Of a DNA stretch of 64,000 bases, positions 1-10,971 are shown one piece after another. Under the pieces are notes generated by a model. The model saw only the letters and a program-made list of their open reading frames with translations. It searched no databases and was not told the origin of the DNA. Position numbers and translations under genes: made by a program. Origin of the DNA: Eupeodes corollae. Lineage: Eukaryota > Arthropoda > Insecta > Diptera > Syrphidae. The stretch is taken from contig NC_079148.1 of the NCBI RefSeq assembly GCF_945859685.1, positions 45,023,946 to 45,087,945 of the forward strand, written 5' to 3'. Positions within the stretch are counted from its first letter, which is position 1; each line of letters begins with the position of its first letter.

Positions 1-1866
1 CAAATGGAATTAAGAAAATCAAGAAAAAGAAACTGGGGGTTGTTGTTGGGATAAGGGGGGATAGGGAGCCGGTGAAGATCGAGGTGAAGGGGATATAAAT
101 GAGACTGTTGGAGGGATTGATGAGGGATAGAATTGGCTGTAAAAGTGAGGAACTTAATGATGGAATGTGATAATAGAATTGAAGGAATTAAAAAGAAAAA
201 ACAGGAAACAAATACAAAAAAGTAGATGAACTTAGAGAAAAGTTTTCTCTTATTTTTTTTGTAGCATGAATTCTTTATTGAAGTCTGAATTTGCTATTGA
301 CAGGCTTACCGTGCTAGAAGTCAGACTTTGTGTGAGTATACTTTGGATGAGGTTTGTTGAACTTACCTGAAAAGAAAATAAGAAAAATTGTCATTAGAAT
401 GAGAAAATTTCAGTTTAAGATACGAGTGTTTAAAAATAGTTAAGTTATATTTAAAATATTTAGAAAAAAAACAAATGTTTTTAAATCTGCATGCTTAGAA
501 CATAATCAATCTTTTTTTTTTAATGTGAATATATACAAAGTTGGCTATGTTCTTCTTCGATGTTCTAAGCCAAATAATTCTATATACTTGGAAGTTTTAT
601 ACAACCTTGCCCAACCTACCTTTGGAGTTTAGATTCGTCTTAAAAACCTCCCTCTTACAAAGTTTAAACCCGGATTAATCGTTTATAAAACCAGAGTTAA
701 AAAAAGTATTTGAAATACTTGGGTTTTTGAAAATACCATGAAAACAATGTGCATAGTATTTTTAGGCATAAGTAGGTCAAAAGTCTACACTTTTTTCCAC
801 AGTCCATTAAAAAGCCATTGACAGTATGTCAAGAAACAACAATCAAAGTATTTGACATTAGTAAGGTAACGTGTATCGAAGTAACAAATGAAGACTGTAC
901 ATGATTTAAGATTTTTTGCTCGAAAAACCATTGACTCCATAAATGATTGGACTTTTGGTTTGATTGGGTGGGTTATTAGTTCATATCGCAAATGGACTTT
1001 TAACCAGCTCGTCCAGTGAGCTGAGAGTCCATTATACACTTTTAACACTGGGGAGATTTTTTTTCTTTTAAGGGTATAAATAGTGTTTAACTTTAATTAT
1101 GACACGATTTTTTATTTAGGATTTTCAAAATGGGTTTGATTTAGATCAATTAGATGTTTGCATGTTAAAGGCTTCATTTGTTTGAAAATTTAAAATAAAA
1201 TAATGATTTCTTATAAATAAATACTAAATTATATTTTCAAATTTTTTGTAATAACGTTTTTTGTTTTATGTCACACAAACAAAACGATATTTTTTTTAAA
1301 GGACTAAGTTCTCGTGTAATCGAATCTTGCTCCTAAGTATCTCTATCACGTCAGATTTTTAAAACATTATTCTTCAAAAATAGTAAAGACAATCAAAAAC
1401 AGGGGTTTAAAAGCTAATATAAAATACAATAAATCCCTGACAAACAAATTTTATGACGATTATGACATTGGAAATCATTTCAATGCCCTAATCAGTTTCC
1501 GAAAATGTTCACTACTTAGTCTTCATTTAACTCTTTATAAAGATATAAGAAATGTTTCAATTTAAAAGTACGTTTTGGAGTTTATTTTTAGTGCTGGATA
1601 CAAACTTCGATTTTAAGGACCTGCTCAAGTTTAAAAAATATTATTCAAGAGCTTGAGGTTGTGCAGAGGTCGGATTCGTTACAAAAAATAAAATTAATGT
1701 CAAATCATTTATTCTTTATCTGTTACAAACTGTTTTACCATAAATGGATCATCGTTTTTTAAGATACTTTTGAGGTCATGAAATTTATCAACTTATGATG
1801 ATTTTTCGAAAATTTTGCGAAATACTTTAAAAATTTGGATTGAGCGTTGACGAAAATCATTTTTAA
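1..1866. other. AT-rich non-coding DNA
   Basis: No recognisable gene or repeat family. The stretch holds A/T homopolymers and short open frames without domain-like composition. Host regulatory elements could be present but cannot be recognised by eye. Confidence 0.6.
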
Positions 1867-1874
1867 TATCGCGG

Positions 1875-3040
1875 ACGATAAATAAAGTCCAACGTTCAGC
1901 ATGCCTATGTATAAGCGGATAGCTTTGCACGACCCCATCTGCGGCACAGGACACCTTAGTTTACCTAACACCTCTCGACATATTTAGCAAACAAATAGCT
2001 GCAAGCTCAGAGCTTCTTCGCAGTGGGCTAACAACAACATTGTAATTCTTAGGTATTTAGAATCAATTCCAAAACACACAGACTACATCATCCCCCAACT
2101 ACAATTCGACAGAAACTTCCAGATTTCTATACCTCCCAGATCTTTTTGGGAGGATAGGGCATTCCTGAAAGTTGAGTCAATCCATTTTTATACAGATGGT
2201 TCAAAAACACAAGAAGAGGTTGGTGGAGGTGTGTACTCTGAACGACTGTTCCAGGCGGAACTTTTGGCGATAAAGAAAGTCTTGTCCTGGCTTAAAGAAA
2301 ACGTGATATCAACATCTTATATCCGTATTTTATCAGATAGTCAGGCTGCTATCAAATCTCTGGACTCTGTTTCTACAAACTCTATAACAGTCCATAACTG
2401 TCAATCATCTCTAATGAAAATGGCACAGCAGTTTAAAATTCATCTTTGCTGGGTGCCGGGCCATGGAGACATTCCAGGTAACTGTAAAGCAGATGAACAC
2501 GGCAGGAACGCTATAGTGCAGCCCATCCTACCACGTTTGGAAGACGCTATGAAGAAGGCAAACACCAGGTTGAACAACACCATCACGTGTCAGGTCACAA
2601 AAAACATCTGGCCAACACAAGATTTAAAGCGTTGAAGGTGCTTGCTATCTCTAAGCAGATCGCATATAAGCTCGATAATAGGTGTCATAGCTGGACACAG
2701 TCTAATAGGAAAGCACGCCACGAGACTAAGTTTATTCTCAAACGACTTTTGTAGAAGCTGTATGGGCGAAGAAGAGGAGGATACAGTTCTTCACCTTCTC
2801 TATACATGCCCTGTTCTAGCTCAAAGACGCAAGAATTACCTAGGAGAATTCTTCTTTAGCGATCTAAACTATCTAAATCATATCAGTATAATCAGCCTCT
2901 CACGTTTCATAAGGGACTCAAACTAGTTCCATTGATCTTAGGAGGAAGCCTCAAGATTCATGTGGTATCACAATGAGCCATTAAACTGGCCTAGGTGTGT
3001 CCGTTTCCATCATGGAAAGCCACTTAAACCTAACCTTACC
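1875..3040 (+). mobile_element. LINE-E1, 3' part of an RNase H-bearing non-LTR retrotransposon
   Basis: A 5'-truncated LINE. It starts in the RT-to-RNase H linker (frame reading KVQRSACLCISG, about 1884-1920). It continues through the RNase H domain (FYTDGSK at about 2190, then AELLAIKK, ILSDSQAA and the WVPGHG motif near 2452-2466). It ends in a Cys-rich tail (CRSCMGEEEE ... YTCP) whose frame stops at 2926. The 3' untranslated end (about 2927-3040) finishes in a CCTAACCTTACC-like tail. C-terminal RNase H is typical of the I/LOA/R1 group of LINEs. RNase H lacks the segment between GGGVYSE and FQAELLA that its sister copy at 45 kb retains, and several frameshifts are present, so the copy is dead. 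Possible imperfect target duplication TATCGCGG (1867-1874) and TATCGTGG (3041-3048). Confidence 0.85.
2231..2926 (+). pseudogene. RNase H and Cys-rich C-terminus of the LINE-E1 ORF2
   Basis: Two consecutive open segments (2231-2635 and 2642-2926) are the broken end of one polyprotein. The first holds most of RNase H: the AEL segment with the catalytic Glu, then SDSQAA with a catalytic Asp, then WVPGHGDIPGN..ADE. The first catalytic Asp (TDGSK) lies just upstream, outside the first open segment. The second holds GHSLIGKHA and the C-X2-C ... H-X5-C tail found at the end of I/R1-type ORF2 proteins. A stop or frameshift separates them near 2635. In a live element RNase H helps remove the RNA template during target-primed reverse transcription. 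Here the protein would be inactive. Confidence 0.8.
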
Positions 3041-3048
3041 TATCGTGG

Positions 3049-5264
3049 TAGGATTTGATTTAAGGCCATCAAAACGCATCGGAAAAGTGCAATTGCCAAA
3101 AAAAAACGATGATCTTAAGGCGTTTTTTAAGAAATTTCATTTTTATTTTATTTCGATTATTCATTATTAAAAACAGCATTAAATTACATAATTGATAATA
3201 TATAATACAATGGTCTTTTGTTTAATATGAAAACAATACAAAAATAATACAAATACAATTTTAAAACTTGACTTTTGTATTTCTTTAAAAAGAACTTTTA
3301 ATAAGAAAGAAGCGGTTTAAAATTAATTACGTATTAAAAACTGAATGAAATAAAAGCCTTAATATTGTTGAACAGAAAGATTCTCATTCTTTATTCTAAA
3401 TGCGGAAAATTATAATTCATTTCCTTCCTGAAAGGAAAAATCCCACAGGAGCAAAATACAACCACACACAAACTTAAGTATTTTTTTTCAACACGATATT
3501 GCTAGATTCCACACATGGTTATTCCGCCTTGAGACCTTAAATCATCTTTTATGTTGTTGTTTTTTTTTTTTCAATATGCTGATCATGCTGATTTCACAAA
3601 AAGAAAAACAATTTATTTGATTGATTACTTAGACTAAAAGTTTATATCATATATCTTCTCGTACATACTCCTAGATGACAGATGGCGGTAAAATTGATTG
3701 CCAGAAACCCTGCTGGTGCGAATATCCGTTTGTGAATAATAAAATCGCGGATATATTCATATTATCATCACATACACCCGATATAGACGACAGAGGAACC
3801 CAAACAGCAATTATCTCTATATCCTTATAACACAAATCCTTTCATCTATACAAACATACATTTGGCTGTATGAACGTGCGTATGTGCAATGTTTTCGTAT
3901 TTGTGTGTGTGTTCTGTGTAGTGTAGAGGATAACGACAACGACGACGCGTCGGCATTGGATAAAATCGTCGACCAAAACCAATGACGACATCCTCTACTC
4001 ATATAAACCGCCTTGACCGCAGAATATTAAACACGCAACGGGTCGATGGATATGCGATTGTGAAATACTATCCAAGCTAAAATATTTAAATTGATGTTGC
4101 ATATATATGTGCCTGTAGATATAGAAGAGGAAGACATCCCAACTCTCTGACTCCCCCAAAAGGTATATAGTTGGTCACGCAAATTTCTAACGGAAACTCG
4201 GTGTATGGAATATCATGTATGTGTTTCCAGAGAATATGTGCACATTCTGTTTCAGAAACAGAGCACGACACTTGCAATTAATGCACAATTAATAAGCGCC
4301 ACTTTGAAGGAACCTTCATGTACATATGTACCATCGATGAGTACAACAAAAGAGGGTGGTGCGAAATTTGTACAAAGTTGGAGTATAATATCGATCATCG
4401 TGCTGTATTCAGGATGAGGAAGGTGGGTGTTCGATATTGTCTAAACTTATAATAGCTATCCTTTTCCTCAAACTCCATCAATGTACCTATGTATTGGATA
4501 TACTCGTAGGTATACCATTTTGTCTGTCAAAATGTCCATATTGTCTGTTGTTGCTTCAAATTTTAGATTCTAACGGAGAGTTGAAGATTCTTTGTGATGA
4601 GTTTGTTCGTTTATTGTTTCTGACAGAAACAGTATTTCAAACAAGCAACATTAAACAGAAGGTATGTTTCTTCTTGTGGCGTAAGATTAAATGATGGATA
4701 AGGTCAGTTTTCAGAGCTCTTAATCGATAATTTATTGTTTGATGGTTCACTGGTAAGTCAAACGCCTCGTGGATAAAAAAGAGATACAAATACTTCCAAT
4801 GTTTAGAAATTGTTTTCAAAATACAATTTTCATTACAAGGCATTTTTAGTTAAGATATAAACTTAAGAATTGAATTTATATGCTAACCAAGCATTTCGTG
4901 CCTTTAATCTTGATCATCTAGCATAAAAGATTTTTTTTGACTTTTGTAAATTTTCATTTTATATATCTTCAAGTTACATACTTGAAAACTCTCTTTAGTG
5001 GAACATTGTTACGAGCTATTACCTAACCGTTCGGTCGATAAGGCTGAGTCAATGAAGTCATCGTGTTTTGACTTTGTACACAGCTCATAAAGTACCCCAT
5101 CAGCAACAAATTTTCTACTACAGTAGTCACCCTTCTTGGAAATACAAAACAAAATATTCGCCTAAAATTGAATTTTTTGTTTAAAAAAAAAATATGTTTA
5201 AGTTAAGTTCAGAATAGAACAAACACTCTCAAAAGCAAAACATATAAGGTTATCCTCAGGAGAA
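3049..5264. other. AT-rich non-coding DNA
   Basis: No gene or known repeat recognised. Around 3900-4000 there is a slightly GC-richer patch with GAC/ACG repeats, and around 4090-4700 several short ORFs with no family resemblance. Confidence 0.5.
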
Positions 5265-5265
5265 C

Positions 5266-5530
5266 TAGGTATGATGATTACTGAGTTGGACTGTTATGTC
5301 AGAGGTTTGCTGAGTCCTCTTAAGTTTTTTTTCAAGGGTACTGCTTCTTGCGAGGAATTGACAAATTCTCCAAAAGTAATTCTTGTTATGATAATTGTTT
5401 TCTCAAATTAATTCAGATTCGGCTTGAAACTGTAGGTCTCCTGCATCCCTGATAACAGTACTTGCACACAGGAATAGTTGAGAGTTGTAAGTCACTAGGC
5501 TCTAGTTCTCTCTGAAATATCACTTTAATA
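5266..5530 (+). mobile_element. tRNA-derived SINE, copy a (diverged head)
   Basis: Matches the SINE at 6019-6334 across most of its length: a degenerate head (GATGATTACTGAGTTGGACTG, with B box eroded), the GGGTACTGCTTCTTGCGAGG block, GGCTTGAAACTGTAGGTC, CACACAGGAATAG and GAGTTGTAAGTCACTAGG. The tRNA-like head has lost the B box, so this copy could not direct Pol III transcription. The 3' end is degenerate and lacks a clean GCGCCACC motif. Confidence 0.8.
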
Positions 5531-6010
5531 AAGAGGCTTTCTAATATCAGCTCAATTGTTTCATATTTTTGTTACCTTTCACTGTATTTTAAAGGTCTAT
5601 CATGTTTAATTTAAAATTTGGTTTTTGGTTTTATCATATGTAATATGAGCACTCTCGAAACTATTAACACAAAAGTTCTTAAAGAAGACATTTAATAAAT
5701 TAGTACACAAAGCAACTATTTGGACAGACTAGCACTAATTAATAACTTTTCCTGAATGATCCAATCCAATACTCAACGTCAATCAAGAGCACACAAAATT
5801 GTTAAAGACTGACACTTTATATATCAACAAATACACTTTTAGAAATAGTAGTTTTTTGATAGAATATTTTTGGGATTTTTACTAAATTTGTCCAACTTTC
5901 AATACCACACAAAATCAACTCATATTTCTGCTACATGCTATTAAATAACGATTGTTCCAAATGTTAAAAAATGTCGATACAAATAAAACTTGAACAATTT
6001 AACCGGTCTA
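5531..6010. other. AT-rich non-coding DNA
   Basis: Nothing recognisable between two SINE copies. Confidence 0.5.
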
Positions 6011-6018
6011 AAAAAATT

Positions 6019-6334
6019 AAGTACCCGTGTATGATGGTTAGTGCGTTGGACTGTCATGCAAGGGGTCTTGGGTTCAATCCCGGCCTGTGCCACCTTAGTT
6101 TAAAAAAAATAATTTTCGCGGGAACTGCCTCTTGCGAGGAATTGACAATTCCTTCAAGAGTAATTCTTGTCATGATAAAGTGCTTTCTCAAATTAGCCGT
6201 TCGCATTCGGCCCAAAATTGTAGGTCCCTTCCATTCCTGACAATAGTACTCGCACACAGGAATGTTTGTGAGTTGTAAGTCACTAGGCCCTGGTTCACAA
6301 CGGACTTTTGCGCCACCCAATTTATTTTATTTAT
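6019..6334 (+). mobile_element. tRNA-derived SINE, copy b (most complete)
   Basis: The best copy in the window, about 316 bp. The tRNA-like head begins GTACCCGTG. It carries an A box TGGTTAGTGCGTTGG (6035-6049), an anticodon-loop-like CTGTCAT (6051-6057) and a B box GGTTCAATCC (6071-6080). By eye the head is closest to tRNA-Asp, with GTC in the anticodon position. A ~230-bp tRNA-unrelated body follows, ending GGACTTTTGCGCCACCCAA and an ATTT-rich tail. Flanks AAAAAATTAA (6011-6020) and AAAAAATTTAA (about 6335-6346) look like an imperfect target duplication. No protein is encoded, so mobility would need a partner LINE. Confidence 0.9.
6035..6080 (+). promoter_or_regulatory. Internal Pol III promoter (A and B boxes) of SINE copy b
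   Basis: The A box is TGGTTAGTGCGTTGG at 6035-6049 and the B box is GGTTCAATCC at 6071-6080, about 21 nt apart. The B box matches the consensus GGTTCRANNCC well. These are the type 2 internal promoter elements of tRNA genes and tRNA-derived SINEs. Whether the copy is transcribed today is unknown. Confidence 0.75.
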
Positions 6335-6555
6335 TAAAAAATTTAAACATAAATGCTGGACAAAAATGAAAGATGTACAAATAAAACCTAAGTAAAATTT
6401 TCGTTTTAAGTGCTTTTTACAAATAGTGATATTTTGTATTTCAAGTCAACTCTTTGACAAATTATTAAAATCAATTAAAAACTCGATTCAAACTCTGTGT
6501 CAATAAACTGTTTAGTCATTAATAGTCTTTTAAAAAGGAAAATTTCAAATTTTAG

Positions 6556-7475
6556 CACAGCTCCATGGCTTGCCAAGGTTTAAAACTCCAATTCACTATC
6601 ATGTTCCGATTGAAGCAACCAAAACTGGTTCTTCTATTTTCAATCGTAAAGGAGTCGCCTATCTTCGATTCTTCGTCGTACGTTGTATACGTGCCAATGT
6701 CCCGTATTAGACAGCATTAATCTAAAAAGAGGAATGCCTCTTGTGGAATGAAGTCGCTAAAGCGTGCACTTTCAAAGTACTCGTTCTTTGGCTAGAAATT
6801 AAATTGTTGGTCAAAGACACAGTCTTCGCATTGAGACCTCGAACGAGTTTTATCAGGTTATTGTCAATTCTGTTGATTCGAGTCCCGTTGAATAGATTCG
6901 GCTGTTTGATATTAGCCTGTACAGGTTCGTAAACACTGCCATTCGAATAACCGAGTCTTCTCTATCTGGGAAGGGGCAACGTTGAACCATACAGGACAAC
7001 CATAAACGTGCATCGCCGATTTGAGGTTCATTAAGCAAATAACATTCACTCTGTAATCAATTCGACTGCTGTAAAACAGCCGTTTCGTTAGATTGAAGAC
7101 TTTTCTTGCCCTGGTCAGAGCAGTATTCATATGTCTGTTGAAATATAAATACTGATCCAACCAGATACCGAGGTACTTTGCTACACTATTGGTCATTCAT
7201 CTCTGACCGTGCAGATCAACGATGACCATCTTGCGCCAGTTCTTGCACGTTTCCCTTGTGACCTTGGCCCAAGAAGTCTGGAACAGTATTGCCTCCAACT
7301 TCGGGACGTTTATTTTCAGTTTCCAGTCGTCGCAATAGAATTCTAATAACCATAACCTTTCGAGAAGTTTTGAACGCAATTACCTCTTTGGTGACTTGGT
7401 AAGCATACATATCAGATCACTGGTCCAAATGCTGAAGAGTATCGGCGAATTCAACGCTCCCTGTTGACCATTTTT
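6556..7475 (-). mobile_element. Jockey-like LINE RT fragment
   Basis: Reading leftwards: GALNSPILFSIWTSDL (about 7450-7405), a thumb-region block with WKLKINVPKLEAILF (about 7325-7280), then KYLGIWLDQYLYFNRHMN (7180-7120), ALTRARKVFNLTKRLFY and YGCPVWFNVAPSQIEKTR. This order is the RT palm end plus thumb of Jockey-type non-LTR elements. Several frameshifts break it, the YADD box is missing, and neither end of the element is present. Weak similarity continues to about 6556. Confidence 0.75.
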
Positions 7476-7575
7476 AATTTTTAATATTGTGGTAGAAGTT
7501 ACAATGCTAATTTTGGCAACAAACTTTCATATTATAATCATTCAACTTTTAGATAAAGACCCTGTAACCACGGTT

Positions 7576-7605
7576 TACGCACTAACCATCACGCCACGGG
7601 TACTA
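7576..7605 (-). mobile_element. SINE head fragment
   Basis: On the minus strand this reads AGTACCCGTGGCGTGATGG followed by TTAGTGCG, the first ~30 bp of the SINE including the A box. The rest of the SINE is absent. Confidence 0.65.
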
Positions 7606-8161
7606 CAATATTTCAGCAATGGTTGAAATTATTTGTATACTACACTTTTCGCTATTTATTTTTAATTGACTCTTTCAAGGTGACGTTGAGTATAACCATA
7701 AAATCAAATATGGACTTATAAACCTACTTTTTTGAAAATCGAGCATCTTAAATCTTGGGGGCAGAAGAGCAAGCGTACAGTTTTTTTTTTTTAAGAAAAT
7801 AACATCAATTCTTAAATTTAATTTTATTTCTAGATTAAAAACAAAACAATTTAATTTTTCAATTTGTGGCAAATATCTTTAGACTTAAGTCAAACCACGC
7901 TTGACCACTTTTTTTGTTAGAAACCAAAACTGTTGAAATGACTCATCTTAAAATTTTAACACAGTAGTAAAATAAAAAGTTTCTGTTCATGAGCAAAAAG
8001 GTAAAACAGCTTGCTTTAGGTGATTATTTTTTCCTTTAAGAACTTAAGTAGAAGTTCTAATGTTGAACTAATGTCAAAACCTCGTTTGTCAATCAAAATC
8101 CCTTCTACACATAATAGTATACTTTTCCTGTACAAATGTACAAATGTGATGTGTGTCTATG
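7606..8161. other. AT-rich non-coding DNA
   Basis: Nothing recognisable. Confidence 0.5.
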
Positions 8162-9382
8162 TAAAAGGTTTTTCAATTGGCGTGGCTTGATTTTGGAGCC
8201 CCGTGGCGGCCATTTTGTTTTGGTTATTTTGTTTATTATTCAGATGCTTATGCCAAATCATCATGGCAAGTTTCCCAATTGAACATCACGTTCAAATGAT
8301 AAAACTTTATGATCAAAATGAGCGTTCGTTAACGCAAACGTGCCAATTTTACGGTAGACGTGGTGGCCCTTCACGTTTGGTTGCCAATTTGAGACGACCG
8401 GTTCAGTAAACAATCAGTTACCACCCGTACGTCCAAGGAACACAAGATCGGGCGAGAACATCGCAGCGTTCCGTAAAAGTGTACAGCAGATTCCGAGGCA
8501 ATCTATTCCCCTCCGTTAACAACAACTCGGGTTTTTGCAGACTTCAACTTCGCGAATTTTTGTTTTGGAATTTAAGCCTACACCTGTACAAGATTCAACT
8601 GACCCAGGAGCTCAAAGTTCATGACCGTACAAAACACTGCTGACTAGTCTCGAATCGTTTGAAAGAGGACCCCAATTTTGACCGAAAAATTGGGATAATT
8701 AGTCTTTAGTGTCGTCTTTAGTGACGAGGCACATTTTCGGATGAATGGCTGTGTTAACAAGCAAAATTTAAGTTATTTGCGACGACACCAACCCACGCGA
8801 GGTTCACCAGGTGATAATGCATACTCAAAAAGTTACCGTTTGATGTGGATTTTCGGCCGTACTGTTTTGAAAATAACGTTAGTGCTGCGGTCACCGTCAA
8901 CAGCGAGCTCTACATAATTATGATAACTAATTTTGTGTGGCCCACATGGTTCAAACGGCGTTACATGCCACACAGCAAAAGCGACAATTGACATTTTGAA
9001 TAAACGTAGCTTATCTCTCGCAGCGGTGATGTGAATTAGCCACCAAGGTCATGCGATTTGACCCCACTAGACTTTTTTCTGTGGAGTTTTTGGAAATTTC
9101 AGGTCTATGCAAATAAACCACAATCGACCGATGCCCTAAAGATGAACATAAGACAGGCCATCGCTCAAATTCAGCCGGATCTATGTGGAAGAGTCATTAA
9201 AAAATGGACCATTCAGATCCGTACCACCGAAAGAAGCCGTGGCGGGCATTTGAATGATGTCTTCCTCAAGACTTAATGGCATACATGTGCTTTTCAAATA
9301 AAAAATAATTTTGTTAATACCACACATACAGCTTGTTTTATTCCATTTCAACATCTACCAGCCCTTATTGAAAAACCCTTTA
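8162..9382 (+). mobile_element. mariner-like transposon, degenerate, with TIRs
   Basis: TA target dinucleotides lie at 8162-8163 and 9381-9382. Between them are inverted ends: left AAAGGTTTTTCAATTGGCG, and right, read in reverse complement, AAGGGTTTTTCAATAAGGG. The inside is a wrecked transposase. An N-terminal helix-turn-helix part starts at 8263 (FPIEHHVQMIKLYDQN). An LHLYKIQLTQELK patch follows near 8580, then NSELYIIMITNF near 8905. The C-terminal end is RSCDLTPLDFFLWSF (about 9045-9090) to RSRGGHLND (about 9235). The QQDGA block with the second catalytic Asp is deleted and many stops are present. The total of ~1.2 kb is close to the usual 1.2-1.3 kb of mariners. Confidence 0.85.
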
Positions 9383-10969
9383 GAAGGAAAAGTGCTTTGC
9401 ATATTTTGTAAAATACTAAACCAACACCTAACGAAGTTTTTGTTAGAGAGTTAGAGACAAGAAATTTTACAAACTTTTGAGTGCATATTGCATATCTATG
9501 TATGTATATGTTGTTAAAAGGTACAACTATTCTCATATTTCATCTCCGTTACGGTTATTATGTTCAAAGCACTATCAAAGCAATTTAGGAGCTCGAAGGC
9601 CATGTGTACCTATATATTTGGGTGACATCGTCCAAAATCTACTACTCACATATTGAGTCGTCTCTTGTGTGACCTGGAAATTGTACAAATTCTGAAGAAC
9701 ATCAACCAACGACAATAACCCCAACACCATATCGCCATCGTCATCGCCGTTGCCATATCACAGCAGGGTTTTATAGGACAGAAATAATTTTATTTTATTA
9801 GGCAACTTTGGTGTTTCTTGTTCTTGTTCGTTGTGTAAGTGCATCGTATCATATAAAGGACTCCTTCCATCACATATTCGTCCCTATATACTTCGAATCC
9901 TGATGAGGGTAAATTTAAATGCACGCTGAGATTTAATAGGACTTACTCCTACATGTTTGTGTTCTTATGGTTTGTGTCTCATCATCATCATCACCATATT
10001 CAAGCAAACCAAACCTCTCTTCCTTTATCGGATGCGGATCGGCTGAAGGCTGATGAAAACATTTCTTCCTTTTTTTTATGTTCTGTGTTATGGTGTTGTT
10101 GTTGTTATTGTTGCTTTGGCATATTAATATCCTCTTTGTGAATGTCCTTATACCTTCTTGTTTAGGAGCATGTATGTGTGAGTGTTTTCAAATTTTGCAT
10201 TTGCAAATATTTGCACAAATTTTAGAAAATAGAAGCATCTTTCTCTGTGATAAAAGCAGATACTCATAGAATGGGGGCTTCCATGTTCCATCACTTGGTT
10301 TAGTTTGGTTTTTGGTTTGGGTCGGGGAGGGGGTCACCCTCGCCATTCTTCGAGTTATGAATAATTCAAGAATTTTCAAATACATACTTAAAATGTGTAT
10401 GCGGTATAACAATGGGACATGAGAGAGTAGCGATTGTAGGAGTGTGTCGAAACAAAATGCGTTCGTTTCAATCATTTTTCGTCCTTTTGTATGAAACCTA
10501 TATCTGGGTGGAATTGAGGGGTAGGGGACATCATCTCTAAACGTTCTCTAAGCATACATATGTAAATGGAGGTGTCTTTGTAGAGCTATTCGCTGATGGC
10601 TGCTGGGGTGATGATGAATTCAAAGTTTCCAGGATTCAAGTTGGGGTGTTTTGGTTTGGTTTGCTTGGCTTGGCTTGGCTGGGGTTTGGTATTGTTTGTG
10701 GTAAGCTAAGCTGAGCTGATATCTTTGTTTGTTGAGATTGAAATCTGTTTTGCAGTGGATTTTCGTGGGAAGATGGTTGTTTTGTACACCAAATGAATGT
10801 TCTGCCACAGATATATTAGTATATACGCGTACATGAGATTTTGACTTCTTAAAAGCTACTAAATTAGATTTTGAATTTCAGAGTAATTTCAAAGTCTGTT
10901 TGAGGAATGTTTAACTACTAGAACAAAGATATAAAGATATGCGATTATGCTTTAAAATACATATGTACA
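9383..10969. other. Non-coding DNA with microsatellites
   Basis: Contains a (CAT)n run near 9978-9996, CCATCGTCATCGCC-type trinucleotides near 9730-9760, and TTGG/GGCTT-rich simple sequence at 10295-10330 and 10640-10690. No gene recognised. Confidence 0.55.
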
Positions 10970-10971
10970 TA

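Noticed and set aside
6030..6095. Functional tRNA gene suggested by A and B boxes
   Set aside because: The acceptor stem does not close, the same sequence recurs with a common unrelated body, and copies carry insertion-type flanks: it is a SINE head.
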